Shown here: positions 13,311 to 25,672 of the stretch, in pieces
How the letters are laid out: each line of letters begins with the position of its first letter
How positions within the stretch are numbered: position 1 is the first letter of the stretch
NCBI RefSeq assembly: GCF_010015445.1
Contig: NC_053127.1
Location: 28,551,715 to 28,615,714 of the forward strand
Origin: Perca fluviatilis
Lineage: Eukaryota > Chordata > Actinopteri > Perciformes > Percidae
DNA: 64,000 nt
Direction of reading: 5' to 3'
The notes under the pieces: model-generated
Seen by the model: the letters and a program-made list of their open reading frames with translations, nothing else
What the model was told of the DNA's origin: nothing
Database searches by the model: none
Translations under genes and position numbers: made by a program

Positions 13311-15385
13311 CAGTGCTTCTCAACGGTGGCGGTAAAACAGACGCCCCCAATACCCCCCCAGGGGGCATTCAGAGGATGACGGGGAGGGGCAATATTTTGG
13401 AAAGGGGGGCGTTGTGGTGCCCTTGGGGGGCGTGTGTTTTAAGGTGAGATTACACCAACGATTCACAACAATATGGGTTTACACTTTAAACTACTTGCAA
13501 AAAACCAGTGGTCTGCAACATTAAAAGCTGCCAGTTTACACCTCTGCGACTGGACGAGACGGTGGATCCTAACTCTTCTTCTCTTCTGTGTTTCTGTCAG
13601 CTCCGGTTGTCAAAGTATCCTCTTAAATGAACTTTAAAGTCTCCATCAAACATTAACATTATTTATCTTTAATAAGTCTATGAACATAGCCGGTGAACAT
13701 TTTTCAGAATCAGAATCAGAATCAGAAAGGGTTTTTATTGCCAAGTATGTTTTTTAACACATACAAGGAATTTGTTTTGGTGTTATTGGTGCACATCACA
13801 CATTCTCTAAATGTAATATTAAACAATATAAGTATAGGTATAAACAATATAAGTATAAGTATATGTACACAGTATGTATTAAATTAAAAATAAAGATAGA
13901 AATAAAATAAAATAAAATAAATAAAGAGCATTACAGCAGAGAGAGAACAGTGGCATGAAGAGCCAGGTGGAGAGTCAGGGTGGTTTCCGGGCCTTGTTAA
14001 TAAGGCTAGTGGCGGAGGGGAAAAAGCTGTTCATGTGGCATGAGGTTTTGGTCCTGATGGACCTCAGCCTCCTGCCAGAGGGGAGTGGCTCAAAGAGTTT
14101 GTGTCCGGGGTGGGAGGGGTCAGCCACAATCTTTCCAGCACGCTTCAGAGTCCTGGTGGCGTAAAGGTCCTGGAGCGGCGGCAGATTGCAGCCAATCACC
14201 TTCTCTGCAGACCGAATGACACGCCGCAGTCTGCCCTTGTCCTTGGCAGTGGCAGCAGCGTACCAGATGGTGATGGAGGATGTTAGGATGGACTCAATGA
14301 TGGCTGTGTAGAAGTGCACCATCATTGTCTTTGGCAGGTTGAATTTCTTCAGCTGCCGCAGGAAGTACATCCTCTGTTGTGCTTTCTTGGCGAGGGAGCT
14401 GATGTTCAGCTCCCACTTGAGGTCTTGGGAGATGGTAGTTCCCAGGAAGCGGAAAGACTCCACAGTGTCAATTGTGGAGCCACAGAGGGTGATGGGGGCA
14501 GGTGGGGCTGGGTTCTTCCTGAAGTCCACAACCATCTCCACTGTCTTTAGAGCGTTGAGATCTAGGTTGTTTTGGTTGCACCACTTCACCAGGTGGTCAG
14601 CCTCCAACCTGTAGGCGGACTCGTCTCCATCAGAGATGAGTCCGATGAGGGAGGTGTCGTCCGCGAACTTCAGAAGCTTGACGGACTGGTGACTGGAGGT
14701 GCAGTTGTTGGTGTACAGGGAGAAGAGCAGAGGCGAAAGAACACAGCCCTGAGGGGATCCGGTGCTGATGGTCTGTGAGTTGGAGACGTGTTTCCCCAGC
14801 TTGACATGCTGCTTCCTGTCAGACAGGAAGTCAGTGATCCACCTGCAGGTGGAGTCAGGCACACCAAGCTGGGAGAGCTTCTCCTGGAGCAGAGCCGGGA
14901 TGATGGTGTTGAAGGCAGAGCTGAAGTCTAAAAACAGGATCCTGGCGTAGGTTCCTGCAGAGTCCAGGTGCCGGAGGATGTAGTGTAGGGCCAGGTTTAC
15001 TGCATCGTCTACAGACCTGTTGGCTCTGTAGGCAAACTGCAGGGGGTCCAGGAGGGGGTCGGTGATGGCTTTGAGGTGTGAAAGCACAAGGCGCTCAAAG
15101 GACTTCATAACCACAGAGGTCAGGGCGACGGGTCTGAAGTCATTAAGTCCTGTGGTCCTTGGCTTCTTGGGGACAGGGATGATGGTTGAGGTCTTGAAAC
15201 AGGCTGGTACGTGACACGTTTTCATTCAATTATATGATTTTTTGATAACAATAGTAACAACAATAATAATCATCATAACAATAATAGGGCCTAATCATTA
15301 ATATTCAGGGCAACAAGCCTACATCTTATTTGATGGGGGGGGGGTGGCGGTAAGGGACCTGGATTAGGAAGGTTGAGAACCACTG
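13311..15385. mobile_element. hAT element interrupted by an L2 LINE
   Basis: Ends CAGTGCTTCTCAAC and GTTGAGAACCACTG are inverted, and CTCTAAAC flanks both sides exactly (13303-13310 and 15386-15393), the 8-bp hAT duplication. Its own sequence is split into 13311-13706 and 15219-15385 by the LINE. No transposase remains. Confidence 0.9.
13707..15218 (-). mobile_element. L2-clade LINE, 5'-truncated, RT domain to 3' end
   Basis: A 416-codon minus frame (15225 to 13975) covers reverse-transcriptase motifs: [29 protein letters not shown] and LKFADDTSL, where ADD is the catalytic pair, then [13 protein letters not shown]. The frame is open throughout, so the insertion is young or the copy well preserved. 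The N-terminal endonuclease is absent (5' truncation). The 3' end on the minus strand is a CTTGGCAATAAAAACCC tail followed by (TTCTGA)n. TTTTCA at 13701-13706 and 15219-15224 may be the target duplication. Confidence 0.92.
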
Positions 15386-15393
15386 CTCTAAAC

Positions 15394-16317
15394 CCACGTG
15401 TCATATTGTGTAATAAAGTGTAATGTATTTTTTTTTGGGGTTGTTTCCTTGTATTTTGTTTTATACTTTTTAGAGTATGTTATGTTTCTTTTATTTTCTG
15501 GTACGTGTCATGAATTGTTTTAACATTGTCTGATTTAATGTTGTTTTGGACCCGACGAAGACTAGCTGGTCGTCTAGGACCCCTTAACTGAAAGAGAAAT
15601 GGAACAGGGACCCCCTACTACATATATTGTTTAAAATGAAAAAAAAAACGTTCAAAAATGAACAATAATTTGGAGGCTCCGCCCCCTGCAGTGACTCTGA
15701 GGACCCCTAGGGGTCCCGGGACCCCTGTTGAAGATCTCTGAACTAAACTAAACATAAACTAACATCAGCTCCTCAAGTCAAAGTACTGTACTGTTGTCAT
15801 GAAATCCAATCAGATAGTACGTAGATCCAAAGACAATGTTGCAATGCACAGAAAGATTCTTTTCTAATGACCCAGCAGAGATGTGTTGGACACTTCTCTT
15901 TAGCTATAGCTGGTCAAATCAGCTCTGTAAAATCCGTGCAGACGTAGTGTGGAGAACGGCCTGGCAGTCTCACGCGAGGCCAGCATGTCGCTGAAGACAG
16001 CCTTAATAAGCAGATCACCAGCAGGTTTATTCCTCCAGATGGGAAGTAGCTCAGGAAGCAGAGGTGTGTCTCATTAGGGGAGAAATGACTCATCGGCAGA
16101 CCTGACAGTCATCTGGTGTCTAGGGCAGATTCACCCTCCACTTGCTCTACAAGTGTTGAAAAGATAATCCTCTGAAGCATGAATAAGCTTTCCACCTTAC
16201 ATTTTAAATTCCATTCATTTCCAATCTATTTATGCTCTACTTACCTTTTCTTTCCTTGTTTACAGTGCAGGCGTAGGCCCTAGTTGACAACTTATGTAAC
16301 ACCATAGCAATACAACT
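15394..16317. other. intergenic with transposon end remnant
   Basis: Sequence at 15580-15740 (GACCCCTAGGGGTCCCGGGA, CTGTTGAAGATCTCTG) looks like a decayed hAT end. Nothing else is recognised. Confidence 0.5.
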
Positions 16318-16321
16318 TTAA

Positions 16322-16821
16322 AGTGCTCATATTGTGCTTTTTGACTTTTCCCCTTTCCTTTATTGTGTTATATATCTTGTTGTGCACGTTATAGGTTTAC
16401 AAAGTGAAAAAGCCCAAAGTCCACCCCAAAGGGACTAACCATCTCCAACAGAAAACTGTTCACAAACTGCTCCAAACAGCTCTATTGTAGTCCAGCCTTT
16501 ACTTCAGAGACAAACGTCACTTTGTAACACACGTTATAATGCTCACCTAGCTGCTAGCATGGCACTCCCTCATACTCTGCTTCTGACTGGCTAGCAGTAC
16601 TTACTGAGCATGTGCGACTCCCAACAAAGATGGAACAGAAGTGTGATGCCGCTCTCTGTAGCTAAAACAGAGAACTCAACACACAGGGTGAAAAGAGGAG
16701 CTGCAGCAATGTGCAGTACAACAAAAATATGGTGTTTTCTGAAAATTAAACCATGTAAACCTATTCTGGTACAACCTCTAAATACAACTATGAACCTGAA
16801 AATGAGCATAATGTGAGCACT
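16322..16821. mobile_element. TTAA-flanked MITE, 500 bp
   Basis: Ends AGTGCTCATATTGTGC and, on the right, GCATAATGTGAGCACT are inverted. TTAA occurs at 16318-16321 and 16822-16825. The interior matches a very common fish MITE (CTCCAAACAGCTCTATTGTA). Likely Kolobok-type by its TTAA duplication and AG terminus. Confidence 0.85.
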
Positions 16822-16898
16822 TTAAAAATCCTTAGCAAAATGTTGTGTAATCACATTTCCCAGGTAACCACTCAAGAAAGAGACTTTCTGTGCAGCTC

Positions 16899-17562
16899 AG
16901 TCTCAGTCAAAAGCGTACAAATAACACGGGTTTCTCACTTTGAAAATACGTGCAATGTGTACGCCAAAGTCAAAATGTGCGTGCAGTAGATACATGGAGC
17001 GCTCCAATAACAGTAATGGAGACCGGTGCGTTTTATATGCACACAGCTCTTGCAATCTTGCTCACGTATAGTATAAAGGGACGTGGGACCACGTAAGGAG
17101 GTTGGTTGAGGTGGTGGATGGGTAAAACACAGGACTTTCACCCGGGAGATCGGAGATCGGGGTTCGTGTCCTGTGTGTGGTGATTTTCAGCCGTTTTTTT
17201 TTTTTTGTTAAGCCTTCCCCAATATTTCTTCCCTAAACCCAACCGTTTATTAGCGTGTTTTTGTGGTTATGTGCCCTGTTTTTGTCACTTTCTTGTGTTA
17301 CTAAAGCCTTTTCCCTGCATTCTTTTCCTAAACCCAACCATTTTTTATTTTTTTTGGCGTGACGTTGTTCTCGCAATAGTACGTCACGGTCTCGCGATAA
17401 CACGCAACGTGGCGACGTGAGCCGCGTGCATATAAAACGCACCGGTCTCCCTTACTGTAATTGGACCGCTCCACGTATGTACTGCACGAAGAATTGGACT
17501 TTGGCGTACACATTGCACGAGTGTAAACCCGTGTTATTTGTACGAGCTTTGAGTGAGACCGG
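16899..17562. mobile_element. foldback element with tRNA-like core
   Basis: Arms of about 145 nt (16899-17045 and 17418-17562) are inverted copies: GTACAAATAACACGGGTTT and GGAGACCGGTGCGTTTTATA appear in both. Between them lie a tRNA-like segment (17097-17180) and a T-rich part with two copies of CCTAAACCCAACC. Confidence 0.85.
17097..17180 (+). other. tRNA-like (Glu-like) promoter segment inside foldback
   Basis: TGGTGGATGGG (17112-17122) fits the pol III A box and GGTTCGTGTCC (17161-17171) fits the B box in 10 of 11 positions, 38 nt apart. ACTTTCACC resembles the tRNA-Glu(UUC) anticodon loop. It is not a functional tRNA by eye, because no good acceptor stem is visible. Confidence 0.5.
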
Positions 17563-18159
17563 GTTGTTCTGTGAATGCAGCTTTTCCCTTTCTCACATAT
17601 TATCCTTTAAAACCTCTCCCATGTCCCTCTTCCTGCCCCTTCTGTTTTATACCTGTGTGGTCAACAGCTCTGGGGATGTGTGAGGCTGGAAACTAGAGGC
17701 TCCACAAAGTCTTCCAACACCTTTACAAGTCTGGCACACAGGGAAGGGAGCTACTGTATTTGTGTCCGTGTGTTTATTTATGTGGAACTGCACACTATAT
17801 AGACACTTAAAAAAACCACCTCCTTCATTCTCAGTGAAATGATCCTACATCAACATTTCTGCTAAAACAGTTTTGATTCCTTAAAATTACAGATTTCTGT
17901 GTTTCTGTATTTTCCAGTTTTCTTCTCACTGGTTTGAAGTGGGTGGGGCTCCTTTAAAAACACACAAGGGCATGTGTTTCTGTACACCAATCAACATTTA
18001 GCAATATTTGAAGACAGTTGTGGGGTTACTTTAGGTCATCAGTCATATCTGAGGAAAGCAAACCCACACAGTCCTGATGAAGCACATTAGCTTTTTTGGG
18101 GGGGTTTAACGCATGATAAGTAAAACATAAGAATGTTTTTTCCAAACTTTAATTGTTTG
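17563..18159. other. intergenic, nothing recognised
   Basis: No supported feature. Confidence 0.7.
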
Positions 18160-18468
18160 CTTTTCTTCTTGTCATGATGATGTACATTTATAGAAAAATA
18201 CTCAAAATAATCTGCCAATTACTGACAATTAATCATTTGGTCTATAGAATGGTGAAAAATGTCCATCTCAGTTTCTCAAAGTCCAAGGCGATGTCTTTAA
18301 AAATAATAATAATATGATATAAAACAGAAAAGCGCAGGAAATCTCCGTATTTAGATACTGAAAACAGTATTTTCCGCTATTCAACGATTAATCGATTATC
18401 AAAATAGCTGGCGACTATTTTTCTTCCGATCGACTAACTGATCAGTCGACAAATCGTTGCAGCTCTAG
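18160..18468 (-). mobile_element. decayed hAT MITE (same family as 50010-50340)
   Basis: CGATTAATCGATTATCAAAA and CGACAAATCGTTGCAGCTCTA are the hallmark end of the family in reverse orientation. The other end is eroded. Confidence 0.75.
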
Positions 18469-19831
18469 TGTAACTACATACAGTATACTGATAGGAAAAC
18501 TTACCAAATAGTTTGTGATAGGCACGATAGAAACTGATAGAAACGTATAAACACACCCAAAACCCACAACAAATAGTGTACCCCATCGGCATCGTGTTGT
18601 GGCAGCACAATTCCACTTGGAATCCGCTGCACGTCACAGATACAGCGGAGTGGCAGTTGAAAACAGCTCGCTGTGGAAACCCAGCGTAAATGTTGTTCGG
18701 GTCGTTGCTGCAGTAGCTGGGCCTCAGTCACCTACTGAAGCACACAAAGAGCTCACACTAAAGGGACTGACAGAGCTGCTCGCTCCATAAAGGCTCAGAC
18801 AAAAGCTACTCTTGCATTATGATTACCAAACCTCCCTGTCATGTTTTCACAGCTACATCAGCAAACACACACGGCCTCAGGGCGCATGACATACACTGGT
18901 CCACCCACGTGTTTACAGTACTAATGAAACATACAAAGTCATTGACCTTGCGCATTCAAACACATGGACTTGTATGCAAAACAGATGTCGACTGTCTTCC
19001 TCCTTTGCTTGAAACATCTCCATCTCTTGCCAATATCTCTATCACTCACAGTGCTTCACAGAAACCTTCATGCACTCTGCAGAAAGAGCTGTCCAGCTCC
19101 AGATTGCACCAGATTCCAAGTTGGTGGAGAAAAAGGGCTGAGGTGTTAAAAGTTAGTAGGAGGTCTGATCACCTCTATGAGAGCTGCGCTGTGAAGCATC
19201 AAAGCCCCTGAGAACTGCTGCTGCCCACGTTACAGTCTTTAAATAAAACGCTGCCCTGATTATACTGCTCTCTTCCAGGCACAGCTCAGCTTCAGACACA
19301 TGCAGCACAAGGCAGCGTGCCCACATGGCCTAGATGCAAAGCCCAGCCCCGTACAGTAAAGAACACAACAAGACACGAGCCGCGATGGCGAGGACACCAA
19401 AACTCAAAGAAGAGTACGAGCGGTGGGGTGACAGCAGAGTGAGCCTCGTGTTGTCAAAGACAGCACCTACACTACAAACGATCTGCCACCTGAGAGGTGG
19501 TGTCACCTGTTCCCAATGCACAGCAAAGGGTAGTTTGAAAATTTGTTGAATGAAGTGAATAATCCAGTAAAAAAAAAATATCCAAAAATGCATTACGATT
19601 AGGCAAAACCTTCTAAACCATCCAAATCACTTTCTCTTGATGTCGTTTTGAAGTTCAGTCTACTCATCACAAGGAGAGCTAATCAGACTACACTGTGTGT
19701 TCTGCAGCCCTGCTTTAAAGTGACAACTGTGAGAAAATGCCCCCTGATGATGTCATCAGGGTTATCTCAGCTTGGCAAGTATGGGAGCACCATACTTTGG
19801 TTTGGTTCCCCCCCCCATGTTAGGAAAAAAG
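18469..19831. other. intergenic, nothing recognised
   Basis: Short frames only (for example 18819-19211), without family features. Confidence 0.65.
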
Positions 19832-19968
19832 CAGTGATTCCCAAAACTTTTCACATCAAAGACCCCTAAACTGACACAAATTGGATCATGGACTCCCATG
19901 ATTTTGTCCCAGGGCCCCCCCATCTGATAGGATTTATGCTTTTAGTGGTGTTATTACAGAAAGCATAT

Positions 19969-20285
19969 TGTAGCGACCCTGCAGGACTAATATGGGAGAG
20001 ATTCGGGGGGTGTTCATTGGGGGAAGATGTTGCCCTAGTTCAGCTGATTGGTCAGGTTGGAGAGGAGGCGGGAAGGAGGGGGAAGTTTTACGGAGAGGGG
20101 AGGAAGCTAGGAGAGTAGTCGGGGCCAGCAGCGCTTTGGTTGTTGTTTTTGGGCACTCTTCCAACCCTGTTATTAGCCTGTGTTCGAGGGTAATAAAGCC
20201 CGGTCCATCCGGTTAAACTTCAGCCACTGTCTCCTCGTCATTCAGCTACCTAGCCAGCGCGCGGCAGAGCCGTGGGCACGCTACA
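19969..20285 (+). repeat. 5' LTR
   Basis: TGTAGC...GCTACA with a polyadenylation signal AATAAA at 20192-20197. Differences from the 3' LTR cluster in the G-rich stretch near 20072-20085 and in the last 30 bp. Confidence 0.95.
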
Positions 20286-20305
20286 TTGGTGTCAGAAGTG
20301 GGATC
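20286..20305 (+). promoter_or_regulatory. primer-binding site region
   Basis: TTGGTGTCAGAAGTGGGATC follows the 5' LTR directly, the position of the tRNA primer-binding site. I could not assign the tRNA. Confidence 0.6.
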
Positions 20306-20364
20306 AACCACGCTCCCTTCCCTACGATAGCTGGCTACACCGCTAGCCACCACCGAGGAAACAA

Positions 20365-21895
20365 GATGGCTGAACGTAACGGAAAACCGGACCGCTATGC
20401 CCTATACACTCCCCTGAAACACCAAAGGGGTAAGCCGGCAGAGGGCGACCAAGTTGTTGGAGGAAAAAGGTGGGGAAAACAACTCACTCACCCCTAGCTA
20501 CATTGCGGACGGACGTTCCCGAAGCTATGAGGAAAAGTCCGTTTCAAGTTGCCGCACTAGCGCAGACCATGCCCGGGAGAATTAAATGTAAACAACCCGG
20601 ACGCACGCAGACCTTGCATAAGTCGACCAGTCATCGATGATGTCACTACCGTCGGCAGATCCCAAAGGTAAAATGGATGGCCAACCAAGTTCTATCACAG
20701 AGTTAGAGAAAGACATTACAGCTAGAATAGAGGAGGGCTTTATGCAGAGGATGAGCCTTGCAATGGAACGTGCTTCCGGACTTTTCCTGGAAAGCTCTGT
20801 GACTAAACCCCAGGAGTCAGAGGCTCATGCTAATGCTTATCAGGCTAACGCTAATAGGGAACATGTGGGCACCAACCATGCCAGTGTCAAACGGCCACAT
20901 CCAAAAATAAGCAGTTGCTACCCATGATGCTAATGTTCCAGGGGGTGGCTTGGATTCACAACCTGCCCACCATTTCCGATGAGGGTGCCAGTTCAGTTTG
21001 TCAACCTGTGGAGAGATGTGAAAAGTGTGTGTTGCTCCCTTACTGCCACCCCAGCTAGTTCACCTGCGCGGCTGCTAACCGACCAGGTGACCTGGTACCA
21101 GCTTTGACTGCTGCACTAACCACGGCCCTAATGAGGGTGCAACAACCATCCCCCAGAGACGTTCGGCGGCTTAAAGGTTGGCGCTCTGATGGACTCACTT
21201 CCTGGGAAACATACTGGGCCCAGTTTGGTCTTCTAGCAGCCGCAAAATGGCTGGTCCCCGCGCAAGAGAGCCGTCCATTTGATCTCAGCATTGGAAGGTG
21301 AAGCTAGGAAAGTACTGCTAGATGTGACTGCGGCGGACCTGGAGAACCCACAAGCTATATCCAGGGCACTAGAGAGACGCTTTGGGACCACCCACCCCCG
21401 GCAGTTGTGATGCGGCAGAGGTTTAATGAACGAACGCGGGCACCTGGAGAAAAGCTAGGAGTGTTTGCAGCGGAGCTGCGCTACCTCACTCAAAGAGGAT
21501 TCCCTGAGTTTGACGATGAAACACGCTTGGTGCTAACTAAAGAAGCATTCATTCGTGGCCTCCTACCTCTTCCATTGCGACAACAAGTCCGGCTTGCTGA
21601 CCCACAGACCCTGGAAGCAGCTCTACAGAAAGCACTGGCGGTGGAAGACATCCTCATAGAAGGTTTCGATAACCTATCCGGACAGGTGTCAACAAGGCCC
21701 AAGAGTCAAGCTTCTCCGCAGATTGGACCAACCTCTCTGCCGACGGGCCCCGGACGTCCTTTCCCTTCACCTGAAGATCGACAGAGGCAAATCTGCTGGA
21801 GGTGCAATCAGGGGGGTCACACCTGGCGCTTCTGTCCTATTCTCGATTCTGCTTTGGGTGTGCCGGCATCGGGAAACGCTCAAGGCTCGGTGTAG
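20365..21895 (+). pseudogene. Gypsy gag (broken)
   Basis: A frame opens at the ATG at 20365 and stops at 20497. Further gag pieces occur at 20637-20927, about 21104-21400 (core region, shifted between frames) and 21407-21895. The last piece ends with one CCHC zinc knuckle, CWRCNQGGHTWRFC (21794-21835), which packages RNA in active elements. At least three breaks separate the pieces. Confidence 0.85.
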
Positions 21896-21949
21896 AGGGG
21901 AGCAACCCGAGCCAACCTTCGCTCCCCAGAGGTTGTGACAATCATTCTG

Positions 21950-24900
21950 CGGTAAAAGCGCTCCGCCTCCCTGTCACTCATGCCCTTAGCACGCAAAAGA
22001 CCCCAAACAATGATAGCTGCCGAGTACCGATATTGGTCAATGGCCAATTGACCAACGCCCTGCTCGACTCTGGCTCAACCGCAACTCTCCTTCACCCTGA
22101 TCTCCTGCCAGCTGGAACTCTACCCCAAGCCACCAATGTCCCACTCACCACAGTAACAGGGGGAAAGGCCCCCATGCTAGGACGGTGTGAAACATAGATC
22201 CAAGTGGGGGCTTATTCCACCTGCCAACCAGTCTGGGTCGCTGAAGTAACTGAGAGTTGTATACTTGGACTGGACTTCCTGTGTGAAGCAAGGGCTATAC
22301 TCGACTTCCAAACACGGACAATTATGTTCCCTGATGGGGTATCTATTCCCTTCCTGAGTGACCCTCACATTTCAAAAATGACTAGTTATTTAGTTGAGGA
22401 CGATGATGTACAAGGAGAACCGTCCCATTCTCCAGACTCACCTCGGGGGGAGGGCCACTCGGCAAGAAGCCCTTGTCCACTAACCGCTGACAGCCCCACA
22501 GCCCTTGTCCCATCGGACAACCAGCCACCATTACCTGCAGTGATCCAGACCGCAAGTGTAGCCCCCATTTCTGAGAAAGAGACAGCCGCCAGTGCAACCG
22601 TCAAGGACCTGTGGGAGAAAAATCGTGCAGGTCTGAGCTTGGAGCAGCAGAATAGGCTCTGGAACCTCCTGCATGAGTATCGACACAGTTTTTCCACCAA
22701 CCCCAACGACGTGGGGCTCACCCACTTGGTTCAGCACTCCATCAATACTGGGGATGCACAGCCAATCCGCCAGCGGCCTAGACGCCTCCCATATTCCCGT
22801 CAAGCTGCTGCGAACCAGATGCTACAAGAAAAGAAGGATGCTGGCATTATTGAGCCCTCCGAAAGTCCATGGGTGTCATCGGTCGTTATGGCTCCTAGGA
22901 AGGATGGAAAGTGGAGGTTTTGTGTCGACTTCCGACCATTAAACGACAAGACAGTGAAAGACTCTTATCCACTGCCGCGGATAGATGAGTCCCTCGACTA
23001 CGTGCCCGGCTCAGCCTGGTTTTCCTCATTGGACGCTCCGAGGTGGATATTGGCAGGTGGCTATGGCTCCAGAAGACAAAGCCAAGACCGCCTTTACCAT
23101 GGGGCGGGGCCTGTGGCAGTTCACCACCATGCCGTTCGGACTGTGCAACGCCCCCGCAACATTTGAGAGGCTGATGGAAAAGGTCCTTGTGGGTGTCCCC
23201 CCCGAGCGCTGCCTAGTCTACCTTGATGATCTCCTTGTCCATGGGCCCAGTTTTGACTCAGCACTTGAGAACCTGAGAGAAGTACTGGAGCGGATCAAGA
23301 TTGCAGGCCTGAAGCTTCATCCCGGTAAGTGCTGCTTCCTGCGGCGGGAGGTATCCTTCTTGGGTCATAAAGTAAGTGAAGCTGGCATCATGACAGAACC
23401 AGACAAGGTAGCAGCTGTCCGGGATTGGCCCACCCCCACTGATGTCCGGCAACTGAGATCCTTCTTGGGATTGGCTTCCTACTACAGACGGTTTGTGGCT
23501 GGATTCTCTACGGTGGCTGCGCCCATGTTCAACTTACTGCGCAAAGATGTTCCCTATGAGTGGGGACATGATCAGGAAGCTGCCTTCCACCAGCTAAAAC
23601 AGGTCTTATGCAAGGACCCGGTGCTGGTTGCACCCAACCCTGAGCGCTTATCCTCGCACGGACGCCAGCAACACAGGTCTTGGCGCCGTACTCTCGCAGC
23701 TGACCCCAGAGGGCGAGCGTGTTGTTGCTTACCACAGTCGCTCCCTCGATAAGCCAGAGAAGAACTACTGCGTCACTCGCAGGGAACTCTTGGCAGTGAT
23801 CGATGCTGTGGGCCATTTCAAGCATATCCTCTGTGGCCTGCCGTTCACTATCCGCACTGACCACGCTGCCTTGAAGTGGCTCATGTCCTTCAAAGAGCCA
23901 GAAGGACAAGTAGCCAGGTGGATCGAACAACTCCAGGCCTTTCAGTTTACTATTCAGCACAGAGCTGGGGAAAGTCACAACAATGCAGACAGTCTCTCCC
24001 GCCGACCATGCGCTCCAGGCTGTCACCACTGTGACCGTGCTGAAGAACGTGAAGCAGCAAGCCAGAACGCTGGAAGGGTGATCTGTCGGGCGCTGTTACC
24101 CGATAATGTGAAGAGGTGGAGGGAATTGCAACTCGAGGACCCTGACCTCAATCTGGTCATGGGGTGGCTGGATGCTAACATCCGACCACCCTGGGAAGAT
24201 GTGGTTGGCCAGTCCGCCACTGTCAGAGGGCTCTGGTCTCAATGGCCTGGAGTGGAGCTGCATGAGGGAGTCCTGAAGAGATGCTGGCGTGTGCCAGCCA
24301 CTGGAGAACCACAATGGCAAGTGGTTGTACCCAAAAACCTCCGCGAGGAAGTGCTTTGAAGCACATCATGGTAGCCCCGGAGTTGGTCACTTTGGGGTGA
24401 CAAAGACCTTAAGACGGCTGAGACAGACGTTCTACTGGGGCCAGAGTAGGAGGGATGTGGAAGACTACTGCCGCCCGATGTGATGCCTGTACTGCCCGTA
24501 AAGGCCCCCCAAGGTCAGTCCCGTGCACCCTTACAGCAGCACCGGGTAGGGCTCCATGGACAGAGTGGCCGTTGATGTGCTGGGCCCCTCCCCGTACTAG
24601 TAGAGGGAACCGATATGTGCTAGTCGCCATTGACTATTTTACAAAGTGGCCCGAAGCATACCCCCTTCCTGACCAGGGAGGAACGGCCGTGGCTGAGGCC
24701 TTGGTACAAGGAATGTTCGCAGCCGCGGAACACCATCACAGCTCCACTCAGACCAGGGGCGCGAACTTCGAAGCACAGGTGTTCACCACAATGTGTAGCC
24801 AGCTTGACATCCGGAAGACGAGGACTACTCCGCTGCACCCACAAAGTGACGGATTAGTGGAGCGGTTCATGCGGACCTTGAGTGCCCAGCTGGCCCTTTC

Positions 24901-25672
24901 CACTGCCCCGGACCAGAGTGATTGGGATCTGCAGATTCCCCTCATCCTCATGGCGTGCCGCAGCGCAGTCCAAGAATCCACCAGATGTACTCCTGCATTG
25001 TTGATGCTCGGCAGAGAGCTGAGAACGCCGACGGAGCTGGCCTATGGACGGCCACCAGATGCACCCGATGCCTCGGCAGGGCCAGAATATGCCAGGCAGT
25101 TACAGGACCGATTGGAGACGGCCCACAACTTTGCCAGGCACCAATCGCAGCAGGCCGGGGTCCGTCAAAAACGAGGCTACGACGTGCACGTCAAAGGACA
25201 GGACTTCCAGGCAGGGGATCTTGCCTGGGTGTATGGTCCCAAGAGAGTTAAGGGCCGCTGCCCTAAGTTGGACAGCACATGGATTGGTCCCTGCTACGTG
25301 GTCCAAAGGGTGGGCCAGGTTGTGTACCGCATCAAACTGGCTCCAAGAGGACGCACAGTAGTTCTACACCGGGATAGGATGGCACCATACCGAGGTAACC
25401 AACAGCCGGCTTTCCCAGTGACACAGACAGGCAGCAGGAGAGGCCCACCAATACGGCAGCAGGACTGCTCTTTCGAGGAGGTATGCGGTGGCACCGCTGG
25501 AGCTGTAGTGCCAAGAAATGCCTCTACCGCTCCTAGACCTCTCCCGGAGGGTCAAGGAGTTAGGAGGTCGCAGAGGGTGCGGAGATTGCCGGGTCGCTTT
25601 CAAGACTTTGAGCTTCCTCGGGGACAAGGAATTAGCGGGGGGGGGGGCAGTGTAGCGACCCTGCAGGACTAA
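21950..25672 (+). pseudogene. Gypsy pol (broken): protease, RT, RNase H, integrase
   Basis: Protease shows the aspartic motif LLDSGST (22060-22080). An in-frame TAG at 22195-22197 interrupts the segment after it. RT runs through RKDGKWRFCVDFRPLN, then shifts frame near 23034 and carries TMPFGLCNAPATF and YLDD (23219-23230, catalytic pair intact). A second shift near 23640 precedes RNase H (TDASNTGLGAVLSQ, RRELLAV, RTDHAALKW, NADSLSR). The integrase HHCC finger is split by a shift near 24478. The three catalytic acidic residues of the core lie in different frames near 24565, 24752 and 24860. The last frame ends inside the 3' LTR. Confidence 0.9.
25634..25650 (+). promoter_or_regulatory. polypurine tract
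   Basis: GCGGGGGGGGGGGCAG lies directly before the 3' LTR, where plus-strand synthesis is primed in LTR elements. Confidence 0.75.

Noticed and set aside
17097..17180. Functional tRNA-Glu gene
   Set aside because: The B box has a mismatch, no convincing acceptor or D stem is visible, and it lies inside a repeated element.
22985..23752. Functional reverse transcriptase gene separate from the Gypsy element
   Set aside because: It is one frame-shifted segment of the Gypsy pol region, continuous with protease upstream and RNase H downstream.
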